DNA of 64,000 nucleotides from CAYQCE01 sp964415885. GTDB lineage: Bacteria > Zixibacteria > MSB-5A5 > JAABVY01 > JAHJOQ01. Shown here piece by piece: positions 8,169 to 16,132 of the stretch; within the stretch, counting starts at the first letter, position 1; every line of letters begins with the position of its first letter. The stretch lies in contig CAYQCE010000012.1 in assembly GCA_964415885.1 (NCBI GenBank), positions 1-64,000 on the forward strand, given 5' to 3'. The position numbers were made by a program, and so were the translations under genes. The notes under the pieces were generated by a model that did no database searches, was not told the origin of the DNA, and was given only the letters and a program-made list of their open reading frames with translations.

Positions 8169-8290
8169 AAACTCTCCTGAACAATTCCGGCGTCACAGAC
8201 AGCTCGGAAATATAGGAAAACTGGTGCCAATATCCAGAGGAAAATCGACGTATTTGGGGCGTATTCGGGTGTGAAAGCATACCGGAACAG

Positions 8291-8318
8291 TTGACTTTTA
8301 AATTCTTATGCATATAAT
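8291..8318 (+). promoter_or_regulatory. Sigma-70 promoter of the PP-loop gene
   Basis: TTGACT (8291-8296), 16-base spacer, perfect TATAAT (8313-8318). The ATG is at 8358 with GGAG a few bases before it, so the leader is about 30-35 bases. Confidence 0.7.
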
Positions 8319-8357
8319 CAGTACTTTCAAAACTGCCAGCAGTGGTCGGAGAAGTAT

Positions 8358-9389
8358 ATGAGAGACAACGGTAACAATGGAGATTCGAAGGCCAGGGTCG
8401 TGGCTCTGCTGTCGGGCGGTCTCGACAGCTCGCTTGCGGTGCTCCTGATGCGCAAGCAGAACGTCGATGTGCACGCGATCATATATATGACCCATTTCGG
8501 GTGTCACATAGCCGCCGACAGGTCGAGCTGCTCGCACGATCCGTTCCCGATGGCTGAGAAGTTCGGCTTCGAGGTGAAGATGTGCCACCTTGGTGAACGA
8601 TACATAGAGATGGTCAAAGATCCGAAGTTCGGCCATGGAAAAAACATGAATCCGTGCGTCGACTGCCGGATAATGATGCTTAACGAGGCCAAGTATGTCA
8701 TGGATCAGATCGGCGCCGATGCTATCATTACGGGCGAGGTCGTCGGGCAGCGTCCCATGTCACAGACGCGGGATCGCCTGAATCAGGTCGAGAATGAGAC
8801 CGGGCTCAAGGGGCGGCTTCTGCGACCGCTATCGGCGAAGCTGCTCAATCCGACCATACCCGAAATGGAAGGTAAGATTGACCGCGAACAGCTCGAAGAT
8901 ATCTCGGGGCGTTCGCGCAGGCGTCAGATGGAACTTGCTGAGGAACTCGGACTCGATGATTATCCGAACGCAACATCGGGTTGTCTACTGACCGACCCGA
9001 ATTATTCCAAGCGCTTGAAAGACCTCTTCGATTACAATCCGGATGCGGGTTTTAACGAGATAAACCTGCTGAAAGTTGGCCGCCACTTCAGATTCTCGCC
9101 GGAATCCAAGATCATTGTCGGGCGAAATGAGGCAGACAATGATAAGATAGTCGCTCTGAAGTCGAAGGCCGATATTCAGCTCGAGGCGAAGGGGACCGGC
9201 AGTCCAATTACGCTGCTCCAGGGCATGCCGTCTGATGATGCTGTGGAGTTTGCCGCGCGGCTCACCGCGCGCTACTGCGATGATAAGAAGGCACCATCGG
9301 TGCCGGTTACGGTGTCATACTGGGACAGGCGGGAGATACTGGACGTAGCCCCGATTTCCGATTCGGCGCTGGCGAAGATTCGACTATAG
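8358..9389 (+). CDS. PP-loop ATPase, stand-alone ThiI-like tRNA sulfurtransferase family
   Basis: 343 residues with an N-terminal adenylating PP-loop, S-G-G-L-D-S-S (19-25), followed by N-P-C-V-D-C-R (98-104), T-G-E-V-V-G-Q-R-P-M-S-Q (125-136) and a G-C-L-L-T-D-P block. This is the family often annotated as tRNA 4-thiouridine synthase or MnmA-like, but it lacks the THUMP domain of true ThiI. The paired Cys100/Cys103 and the Cys of S-G-C-L-L could bind a metal or carry sulfur. Sulfur transfer to tRNA is inferred from the fold; the exact modified base is unknown. Single gene with its own promoter, ending at a bidirectional terminator. Confidence 0.8.
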   Translation: MRDNGNNGDSKARVVALLSGGLDSSLAVLLMRKQNVDVHAIIYMTHFGCHIAADRSSCSHDPFPMAEKFGFEVKMCHLGERYIEMVKDPKFGHGKNMNPCVDCRIMMLNEAKYVMDQIGADAIITGEVVGQRPMSQTRDRLNQVENETGLKGRLLRPLSAKLLNPTIPEMEGKIDREQLEDISGRSRRRQMELAEELGLDDYPNATSGCLLTDPNYSKRLKDLFDYNPDAGFNEINLLKVGRHFRFSPESKIIVGRNEADNDKIVALKSKADIQLEAKGTGSPITLLQGMPSDDAVEFAARLTARYCDDKKAPSVPVTVSYWDRREILDVAPISDSALAKIRL

Positions 9390-9410
9390 AGCGCGGCGAT
9401 AACGAGCATT

Positions 9411-9445
9411 TTGAAAAGGGCAGGTCATTAATCTGCCCTTTTCAA
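9411..9445. terminator. Bidirectional rho-independent terminator between convergent genes
   Basis: A perfect 13-bp stem, TTGAAAAGGGCAG (9411-9423) with CTGCCCTTTTCAA (9433-9445) and a 9-base loop. A/T-rich arms provide a U-tract in both directions, and the element sits between the convergent ends of the PP-loop gene and the secreted Cys-rich gene. Confidence 0.8.
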
Positions 9446-9459
9446 TATTGATGCGTCGG

Positions 9460-9942
9460 TTATTCTTCCGACTGCCCGGCAAGCAGCTTCTTCATCTCCT
9501 CATTTGATTTATCAGCGAAAGCGTGCAGATCCTTGACCATGTCCGGATTATCCGATTGCATGATGAGGACGATAGCGTCATCGGATTCGACGCTTTCAAT
9601 TTTCACTCCGCTCATCATGAAGTAGGCGTATTTGCTGCAGAAACCGCACATGTACGGAAACTCGCCGCTCTGAGCCATTTTCTCGGCGACATTCTGCATG
9701 TCGGCCTGTGCCTGCTTGTAAGACTCAAGGTACTCATCATCGACGACGGTTATCGAGATCATGCCGTTAATGATGTGGTGGTACTTGCAACTCGTGTGGT
9801 CCGCGAGCCCCTCATGCTTCGCGAGTTGTTTGCAGAATGCGCATTTCTCCATATCGAACCACGGCTTCTCCTGTGCGATGGCGCCCGCGATCAGCGCGAC
9901 TATCAAAATCGAAGTGACGAGAAGACTTCTGCGAAATTCCAT
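9460..9942 (-). CDS. Secreted Cys-rich protein of unknown function, 160 aa
   Basis: Not recognised by family. A signal peptide is clear (residues 1-23, cleavage predicted after A-I-A before Q-E). The mature part has C-A-F-C (34-37), a C-K-Y-H-H segment and a C-G-F-C motif, with many Met residues, then an acidic helical tail. The CxxC pairs plus His suggest metal binding or disulfide chemistry in the periplasm; this is inference. A strong GGAGGAA Shine-Dalgarno supports the ATG. Monocistronic, divergent from the NSS symporter gene. Confidence 0.7.
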   Translation of the reverse strand: MEFRRSLLVTSILIVALIAGAIAQEKPWFDMEKCAFCKQLAKHEGLADHTSCKYHHIINGMISITVVDDEYLESYKQAQADMQNVAEKMAQSGEFPYMCGFCSKYAYFMMSGVKIESVESDDAIVLIMQSDNPDMVKDLHAFADKSNEEMKKLLAGQSEE

Positions 9943-9990
9943 GCTTCCTCCAAATACGCTGTTTTTAGGGGTAAGTGCGATTGCGGACTT

Positions 9991-10019
9991 GTTATATCAA
10001 TCCGACCTGAGCGGAGCAA
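9991..10019 (-). promoter_or_regulatory. Probable promoter of the secreted Cys-rich protein gene
   Basis: Minus strand: TTGCTC (10019-10014), 17-base spacer, TATAAC (9996-9991). The -35 box is imperfect. Confidence 0.4.
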
Positions 10020-10075
10020 GAGAAAGTTGGGTCTCGAATGCGCCGCGAGCGCACACTGCGAGCGGGCAAATATTG

Positions 10076-10104
10076 TTGACAAACTTCTGCGGTTCATTTA
10101 GATA
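10076..10104 (+). promoter_or_regulatory. Sigma-70-like promoter of the NSS symporter gene
   Basis: TTGACA (10076-10081), 17-base spacer, TAGATA (10099-10104), about 40 bases before the GTG start. Confidence 0.5.
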
Positions 10105-10142
10105 ATACCATTCAAAAGACCAACTGAGGACAAGGAGACCAT

Positions 10143-11525
10143 GTGGCGCCAAGAGATCACTGGGCCTCACGAATAGGCTTTGTACTTGCAGCGGCGGGCA
10201 GCGCCGTTGGACTTGGCAATCTCTGGAAATTCCCATACATCACCTGGCACAATAACGGCGGCGCGTTCGTGCTCGTCTATCTTATCTGCGTCGTGATCGT
10301 GGGGCTGCCCATAATGGTAGCCGAGATTCTCCTCGGTCGCAAGACCCAGGAGAGTCCGGTTCCGGCTTTCGAAAAGCTGGGCAGCAAGGGATGGGGCCTG
10401 GTCGGATTCCTCGGTGTTTTGACAGGTTTTGTGATCCTCGGCTATTACTCCGTGATCGCCGGTTGGTCGATATCTTCCTTTGTTCAATGTCTTGATTGGA
10501 GCATGAACGGTTATGTTCCTCCGCCGGAAGAGGCTTTCGGAAACTTCCTCGCCGATGGGGGCCGTCAGATAGGACTCGCAATGATCTTCCTGGTCATAAC
10601 TGCCCTGGTTGTCTGGCGCGGGGTCAAGAACGGGATAGAGAAGGCTGCGAAACTCCTCATGCCGGTGCTGTTCGTGATTCTCGCGTATCTACTGATACGG
10701 GTCTTCTTCCTGCCCGGGATAGGGGAGACTTTCCACTTTCTCTTCAGGCCGAATTTCACGGAGCTACCGAGCGCAGGGATTTTGGAGGCACTTGGACATG
10801 CGTTTTTCACACTCTCTCTGGGGATGGGCGTGATGATAACGTACGGGTCTTACATGGAGAAGTCGGAGTCGATACCACGATCGGCTACGATGGTTGTTGT
10901 GCTCGATACTCTGATCGCGATACTTGCGTGTATCATCATGTATACGATCATATTCTCGGTACCGGGCATGCAGGAGCAAGTTTCCGGATCTACTGTGGGA
11001 ATGCTGTTTGTGACACTTCCACGCCTGTTCTATACGGAGCTTTCTGGTGGCACACTGATCGGTCCGCTGTTCTACATACTGGTGGCGTTCGCCGCACTCA
11101 CCTCCACGATCTCACTTCTCGAGGTGATCGTCTCGTTCTTCATCGACAAGCTTAACTTCAAGAGACACACTGCGACGGTTGTATCCACCGCGATAGTTGT
11201 GGTAACTGCGATCGGATCAGCTCTCTCGCTTGGCGCATTGCCGTCTCTGTCGGAATTTGAGATTTTCAGCGACAAGCCAGGAGTGCTGAATTCGCTGGAT
11301 CACTTTGCGGCCAACTGGATGCTGCCTGTCGGAGGATTTCTCACCACACTCTTCGTAGGCTGGTTTGTCAGCGACAAACTGGCAGTCGAGGAACTCGGCA
11401 TGGTCGATGAGCAGGGTAACGCCACGATGAAATTCCGTCTGCTCAGGTTCTTCATGCGATATCTTGCTCCACTGGCAATACTCGCGGTGATCATAGCGGT
11501 AGCCCTGGGCAAGGATTTCAGTTAG
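10143..11525 (+). CDS. Sodium:neurotransmitter symporter family (NSS/SNF) transporter
   Basis: Inner-membrane sodium-coupled amino-acid-type symporter of the LeuT fold, 460 residues with about 11-12 transmembrane helices. The first helix carries the unwound substrate/sodium signature G-S-A-V-G-L-G-N-L-W-K-F-P-Y (about 19-32). Helix 6 has L-S-L-G-M-G-V-M-I-T-Y-G-S-Y. The substrate is unknown; bacterial members move Trp, Leu, Tyr and similar amino acids. The start is GTG at 10143 with AAGGAG upstream; an ATG two bases earlier is in another frame. Its own promoter precedes it. Confidence 0.93.
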   Translation: MAPRDHWASRIGFVLAAAGSAVGLGNLWKFPYITWHNNGGAFVLVYLICVVIVGLPIMVAEILLGRKTQESPVPAFEKLGSKGWGLVGFLGVLTGFVILGYYSVIAGWSISSFVQCLDWSMNGYVPPPEEAFGNFLADGGRQIGLAMIFLVITALVVWRGVKNGIEKAAKLLMPVLFVILAYLLIRVFFLPGIGETFHFLFRPNFTELPSAGILEALGHAFFTLSLGMGVMITYGSYMEKSESIPRSATMVVVLDTLIAILACIIMYTIIFSVPGMQEQVSGSTVGMLFVTLPRLFYTELSGGTLIGPLFYILVAFAALTSTISLLEVIVSFFIDKLNFKRHTATVVSTAIVVVTAIGSALSLGALPSLSEFEIFSDKPGVLNSLDHFAANWMLPVGGFLTTLFVGWFVSDKLAVEELGMVDEQGNATMKFRLLRFFMRYLAPLAILAVIIAVALGKDFS

Positions 11526-11590
11526 GAGCGCTTCTTCTGCTGTACCGGTTGCATTTTGATCTCCAAATCTGATTTTTGAGAGGAGTAGAC

Positions 11591-12337
11591 GTGAGCATGA
11601 GGTTCCTATCCTGTGGCTTTATAGCGATGGTGATCGTTCTGTCATACCCGGACTCGAGAGCCGCTGTGCATCTCGATGTGGAGGGGGGAGCGGCATTCAA
11701 CGGCTACAATGACGTCCGTATCCCCGGCGATATCGGCACCGATATCTCACTTACCGATGATCTCGAATCAAACGCGACGGCGTACTTCCGCGTGCGGGTG
11801 GGGGTTGACCTGGGGCAACGTCACAGACTCTCGCTTCTGGTTGCGCCGTTACGTATCGAGGCGTCGGGGAGTGTGAATAGCAACGTCGACTTCAACGGTG
11901 TGACGTTTCCCGCCGGTGAGCAGCTCGAATCGCTATACCGATTCGATTCCTACCGGTTGACGTATCGATATGCGCTTGTCGAATCGGAGCGTCTTGAGTT
12001 TGGGCTTGGAATTACTGCCAAAATACGCGACGCTGCAATAAGGATCGAAGGGGATGGGAAGGAATCTGAGAAGACCAATACCGGATTTGTGCCGCTCATA
12101 AATTTCGCGCTCGATTGGTCGTTTGCGTCCCGGTTCGGATTGCTGTTCATGGGGGATGCTCTCGCGGCTCCGCAGGGTCGTGCCGAGGATGTGCTGCTCG
12201 CCCTCTACACCGACGCCACCGATGATCTACGTTTGCGTATCGGCTATCGAATTCTCGAGGGCGGTGCCGACAACGACGAGGTCTACAGTTTCGCGCTCGT
12301 GCATTATCTGACGGCGGGGGTGATGTGGGAGTTCTGA
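11591..12337 (+). CDS. Predicted outer-membrane beta-barrel protein
   Basis: No family recognised. A signal peptide (F-L-S-C-G-F-I-A-M-V-I-V-L-S-Y then A-A-V) leads into alternating polar/aromatic strands such as T-A-Y-F-R-V-R-V-G-V-D-L, S-Y-R-L-T-Y-R-Y-A-L and L-R-L-R-I-G-Y-R-I-L, and the chain ends in W-E-F with a C-terminal Phe, the usual outer-membrane assembly signal. The pattern suggests an 8-10 strand barrel. I place the start at GTG 11591 because GAGAGGAG lies five bases upstream; an ATG at 11597 is nearly equivalent. It follows the symporter by about 65 bases on the same strand. Confidence 0.7.
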   Translation: MSMRFLSCGFIAMVIVLSYPDSRAAVHLDVEGGAAFNGYNDVRIPGDIGTDISLTDDLESNATAYFRVRVGVDLGQRHRLSLLVAPLRIEASGSVNSNVDFNGVTFPAGEQLESLYRFDSYRLTYRYALVESERLEFGLGITAKIRDAAIRIEGDGKESEKTNTGFVPLINFALDWSFASRFGLLFMGDALAAPQGRAEDVLLALYTDATDDLRLRIGYRILEGGADNDEVYSFALVHYLTAGVMWEF

Positions 12338-12359
12338 TGGCCCCGCAATGAGCCTCCCT

Positions 12360-12431
12360 CCGGTCGTCTGTACCATCTATGAAACGACCGGCAGGTCGCA
12401 ATCTCACTTTTCGCGGGATCAAGACCTGCCG
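12360..12431. repeat. Two overlapping, mutually exclusive inverted repeats
   Basis: CCGGTCGT (12360-12367) can pair with ACGACCGG (12384-12391). CGGCAGGTC (12389-12397) can pair with GACCTGCCG (12423-12431). The two stems share 12389-12391, so only one can form fully. The loop of the second contains GCAATCTC and TTTTCGCG words also present in the dispersed element just downstream. It lies immediately after the barrel gene. Confidence 0.5.
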
Positions 12432-12479
12432 TAACATACAATCCCCCTCTGTTCTATGCTAATACTCTTCAGTCGGGGT

Positions 12480-12591
12480 GTCATTGCGAACGAGCGAAGC
12501 GAGTGTGGCAATCTCGCAGATCGCTGTGTATACGCACCAGACCAAAAGATCGCCGCGTCGTCCCGACAACGGCGGGACTTTTCGCGATGAC
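12480..12591. repeat. Dispersed palindromic element (REP/MITE-like), complete copy
   Basis: The 112-base unit is bounded by near-perfect terminal inverted repeats GTCATTGCGA (12480-12489) and TCGCGATGAC (12582-12591), 9 of 10 matching. Inside it has CGAGCGAAGCGAG and GGCAATCTCGC words and a GTCGTCCCGAC short palindrome. Its right end is repeated at bases 1-20 of the window (18/20). Such GTCATTGCGA-type repeats are widespread non-coding interspersed sequences in bacterial genomes. It has no open frame. Confidence 0.75.
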
Positions 12592-12643
12592 ATTAATTCG
12601 TGAAAAGCACGGTATGTGATAGGCCCGTCGTAGAGCGAAGGGG

Positions 12644-15600
12644 CTATGCCGGCTTGATAGCCACCTCGAGTTTCTCACCCGCGACGTTGATCTCGTTGAA
12701 TTTGAGACCGTCGTCTTTGTCGTCATTGAACGAGATGTCTTTTGCGAGCAGCTCCTCGGTGATATAATCGCTGTGGTTTTTGATCGTCGACAGAACCGAT
12801 TCATCCGCCGCCACGTAGATATTGATCCGCTGTTCGACTTTCAAACCGGCCTCGCGCCGCTGCACCTGAAGCTTGCGGACGAGGTCGCGCACGAAGCCTT
12901 CTGCCTTAAGCGATTCATCGAGACGTATATCGAGCACAACCGTGACTTCATCCTCGGTGTCGACGGCGAATCCGTCCTTCGAGTGACTTTCCACCAGAAG
13001 ATCATCCATCGTGTACTTGTCATGGCCGGTCTTGATCTCGGCTATGAGTTTCTCGGGGTCTGCGCTCTTTATCTCCTTGATCGCATCCTGCATCTTGTCG
13101 GCATCGATGTGAGCCTTCAGATTGGCAAAATTCGGCTTCACGGTCACCGACTGATACTCGGCAGCGTCATCGATGAACGAGACTTTCTTGACATTGATCT
13201 CTTCCTTGATTCCGTCCTCGAACCGATCTGCGGCTGCCTTGTATGGCTCCGGGGCTTTGACCATCATCTCGGCGAGCGGCTGACGGGTCCGCATGTTCGA
13301 GCTCGCGCGAGCCGCGAGCGCCACGCTCACCATCTTTCTAACCATCTCGACCTGCTCTTCGAGCTTCTCGTCTTTGAGAGTGTCGTTCACCTTCGGGAAA
13401 TCAAGAAGGTGCACAGACTCCGGCCAGCCCTTCTGATCGGCGATCAGACCGAGATACATTTGTTCGGAGATGAACGGCGCTATCGGAGCCATGAGCTGCG
13501 ACAGCGTGACTATGACATGGCCGAGCGTATGATACGCACCGAGCTTTTTCTCGTTGAGTTCCGATTTCCAAAACCGGCGACGGTTGCGGCGGACATACCA
13601 GTTCGAGAGATCATCCACGAACTGCTCGACCTGTTTGACTATATGGTGGACCTGCATCGTTTCGTACAGATGGCGGCTGTCGCCTACAAGAGTCTGCAAG
13701 CGTGACAGCGCCCATTTGTCGAGCAGCGTCATGGCCTCCGTGTGCTCCTCGACCGGCTTGATCTCCGGCTTGTCGAGCGATGCGTATGTGTCGTAGAATT
13801 TGTAGATGTTCCAGATGTCAAGGAGCTTGCGCGTCGTTTCCTCGAGCGATTTCCATCCGAATGGCAGGGAAGTCGACGGATTGTGCCCGGCGTAGAGCCA
13901 TCGCATCGGCTCAGCGCCGACTTTCTCCACTGCGTCATCAAACCAGATAGCGTTACCGGCGCTCTTGTGCATCTCGTCGCCATGCTGATCGCGAACGTCC
14001 TCGTATGTGTACACGCGTTTGTACGGCGACTTGTCCTCGATAGCGATGCTCATATAAAGCAGCGAATAGAACCACGCGCGCGTCTGAGCGCGCATCTCGC
14101 AGATCGCCTCACTCGGGAACCAGTCTTTCCAGTACCCATGTCCCCAGCTCGGTTTCGGGGCCAGGTGACGGCAGTCGCCGCCATTAACTTCGTCCTGTTC
14201 CGCTTGGTATTGCTCGAAGCTTACCAAATCCTTGTATCCGAGGGTCGAGTATGGCACAATTCCGGCATCCAGCCAGCAGTCTCCGACCTCGGGTACCCGA
14301 GTCAGGACCTCGCCGGTCTCAGGGTGCTTTATTCTGATCTCATCGATCCACGGTCGGTGGAGTTCCGGCAGTTTCTCGAGCTTTTCTCTATCCTCATCGA
14401 GACAGAGTTTCTCGAACTCCTCGCGAGAACCGACGACGTAGTAATCATCTCCCGTCTCGTTGACATAAAAGGGGAGAGGCAGTCCCCAGAACCGCTTTCG
14501 GCTTATGCACCAGCTCTGCATATTCGACAGCCAGTCGACCATGCGCAGTTTGATATGCTTCGGCGACCACTCGACCTTGTCATTGGCGGCGAGCATATGC
14601 TCCCGCACAGTTTTGCCGTCGCCGAAGTCTCGGTCCGGATCGATGAACCATTCGGTAACGACACGAAACAACAGTTCGGTGCCGTCGCGCCAGCAGTGCG
14701 GGTACGAATGCTCGTGATCTTCGATCTTGTACATCATGCCTTTTTCGCGCAGGCTTTCGAAGACATCCTCCGCGACATCGCTGGCGTGCTTGCGAGTGAG
14801 TGATCCGAACCCCGAGTAGTAGTGCCCGGTCTCGTCTATCGGAGCGACCAAACCGAGACCCTCCTCCTTGCCGAGCTCGAAATCTTCGGGACCGCAGCCG
14901 GGAGCGATGTGCACGATACCCGTGCCCTCGCTCATCACGACCTCCTTCCAGGCGACGACGCGATACTCGATATCCTTGTTGGCTTCGAATTCGGCGAATG
15001 GTCCACGATATTTGCGGCCTACAAGTTGGGTGCCCTTGACTTTCTCCACAACCTCACAGCCGGGTTTCAGTATCTCCTTCAGCGGTTCAGCCAGCCAGTA
15101 GAACTTGCCATCCTGCTTGACCTTGATGTAGGTAGCCTCTTCGTGCACTGCCGCGGCTGTGTTCGCTGTCAGCGTCCACGGTGTGGTAGTCCAAACCAGC
15201 AGATACTCGTTCTCGGCGTCGGTCAGCGGAAAACCGAGATAGACCGCCTTGTGCGATACAGTCTTGTATCCCTCTGCCAGTTCGTGCTGACTGAGCGATG
15301 TCCCGCAACGCGAACACCACGGCATCGGTCGATGGCCTTTGTATATCCATCCCTTCTCCTCGCATACCTTAAGGAAATGCCAGATGAAGAGGATATTCGT
15401 ATCGGTCAGAGTGAAATAGTTGTTCTGCCAGTCCATCCATTGGCCGAGGAGGATCGACTGGTCCCTCTGGATACCGGAGTATTTCCGGACACGCTCTCGG
15501 CAGAGACGTGAGAATTTGTCGAGCCCCATTTCCTCGATCTCGGCCTTGGTCTTTATGCCGAGTGCTTTCTCGACTTCGACCTCGACCCATAGTCCGTGGC

Positions 15601-15853
15601 AGTCGAAACCATTCTGGAAACGCTGCTCATAGCCGTTGTATGCCCAGTATCGCTGGAGTATGTCCTTCAGGGTCCTGCCCCAGGCGTGGTGCACTCCCAT
15701 CGGGTTGTTAGCCGTAATGGGGCCGTCGAGAAAGGAGTACTTTGGGCCGCCCAGGTTTTTCTTGAACAGCTTGTCGAATACCTTCTGATCCTCCCAGTAT
15801 TTGAGGATCTCTTTCTCTTTCGCTACGAATTCGGCTTTTGATCCGCTTTTCAT
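12644..15853 (-). CDS. ileS: Isoleucyl-tRNA synthetase
   Basis: Charges tRNA-Ile in the cytosol. With the start at 15853 (ATG preceded by GGAGTG at 8 bases) the protein is 1069 residues; a longer in-frame extension to 15964 has no ribosome site. The class I HIGH signature appears as H-H-A-W-G (55-59) after G-P-I-T-A-N-N-P-M-G. The KMSKS loop appears as E-M-H-K-S-A-G-N, a variant seen in one bacterial IleS group rather than the E. coli type. The editing domain (CP1, with W-T-T-T-P-W-T-L) is present, as is an anticodon-binding domain. The C-terminal I-N-I-Y-V-A-A-D-E-S region belongs to the longer, eukaryote-like IleS type. No T-box leader was seen upstream. Confidence 0.95.
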   Translation of the reverse strand: MKSGSKAEFVAKEKEILKYWEDQKVFDKLFKKNLGGPKYSFLDGPITANNPMGVHHAWGRTLKDILQRYWAYNGYEQRFQNGFDCHGLWVEVEVEKALGIKTKAEIEEMGLDKFSRLCRERVRKYSGIQRDQSILLGQWMDWQNNYFTLTDTNILFIWHFLKVCEEKGWIYKGHRPMPWCSRCGTSLSQHELAEGYKTVSHKAVYLGFPLTDAENEYLLVWTTTPWTLTANTAAAVHEEATYIKVKQDGKFYWLAEPLKEILKPGCEVVEKVKGTQLVGRKYRGPFAEFEANKDIEYRVVAWKEVVMSEGTGIVHIAPGCGPEDFELGKEEGLGLVAPIDETGHYYSGFGSLTRKHASDVAEDVFESLREKGMMYKIEDHEHSYPHCWRDGTELLFRVVTEWFIDPDRDFGDGKTVREHMLAANDKVEWSPKHIKLRMVDWLSNMQSWCISRKRFWGLPLPFYVNETGDDYYVVGSREEFEKLCLDEDREKLEKLPELHRPWIDEIRIKHPETGEVLTRVPEVGDCWLDAGIVPYSTLGYKDLVSFEQYQAEQDEVNGGDCRHLAPKPSWGHGYWKDWFPSEAICEMRAQTRAWFYSLLYMSIAIEDKSPYKRVYTYEDVRDQHGDEMHKSAGNAIWFDDAVEKVGAEPMRWLYAGHNPSTSLPFGWKSLEETTRKLLDIWNIYKFYDTYASLDKPEIKPVEEHTEAMTLLDKWALSRLQTLVGDSRHLYETMQVHHIVKQVEQFVDDLSNWYVRRNRRRFWKSELNEKKLGAYHTLGHVIVTLSQLMAPIAPFISEQMYLGLIADQKGWPESVHLLDFPKVNDTLKDEKLEEQVEMVRKMVSVALAARASSNMRTRQPLAEMMVKAPEPYKAAADRFEDGIKEEINVKKVSFIDDAAEYQSVTVKPNFANLKAHIDADKMQDAIKEIKSADPEKLIAEIKTGHDKYTMDDLLVESHSKDGFAVDTEDEVTVVLDIRLDESLKAEGFVRDLVRKLQVQRREAGLKVEQRINIYVAADESVLSTIKNHSDYITEELLAKDISFNDDKDDGLKFNEINVAGEKLEVAIKPA

Positions 15854-16092
15854 CAGAATATCACTCCAGTTTGGAAATATGCCGGTGACCCGAACGCCCG
15901 GCATCACAAAATTACAAACCCCGGTAAAAGAGAAAGTTCCTCTGCCGCGGGGAGGCAAAATCATGGTAAAACAACGTTGAGCCGCTGAAATGTCAAGATT
16001 TTTCTACCCCGGCGATCGGCATGTGCCTTTGAACAAACGCATTCGCAAAGCACGGTTCCAATTGCCTGTATCGGGTCGTCTCCACATTTTTC

Positions 16093-16121
16093 TTGCAGGT
16101 AATATCAAAACTTCGTAACAT
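16093..16121 (+). promoter_or_regulatory. Probable promoter of rtcA, giving a nearly leaderless message
   Basis: TTGCAG (16093-16098), 17-base spacer, TAACAT (16116-16121). The predicted start near 16128 is only about five bases before the ATG at 16133, and no Shine-Dalgarno is visible. Confidence 0.4.
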
Positions 16122-16132
16122 TTCACACTTGT

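Larger units (their letters stand above)
12338..12643. other. Repeat-bearing intergenic region between the barrel gene and ileS
   Basis: A 306-base convergent gap holding two overlapping hairpins (12360-12431) and a complete dispersed element (12480-12591), described separately. The remaining bases show no gene or clear terminator. Confidence 0.6.

Noticed and set aside
13742..14803. 353-codon open frame antisense to ileS
   Set aside because: It lies wholly inside ileS on the other strand and its product has no protein-family features; a codon-bias shadow.
15854..15964. N-terminal extension of IleS to 15964
   Set aside because: The 37 extra residues are unlike IleS and have no Shine-Dalgarno, whereas ATG 15853 has GGAGTG at a good distance and begins the conserved region.
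15990..15995. TTGACA upstream of ileS on the minus strand
   Set aside because: No acceptable -10 box at 15-19 bases, so I do not call a promoter; no T-box features were seen either.
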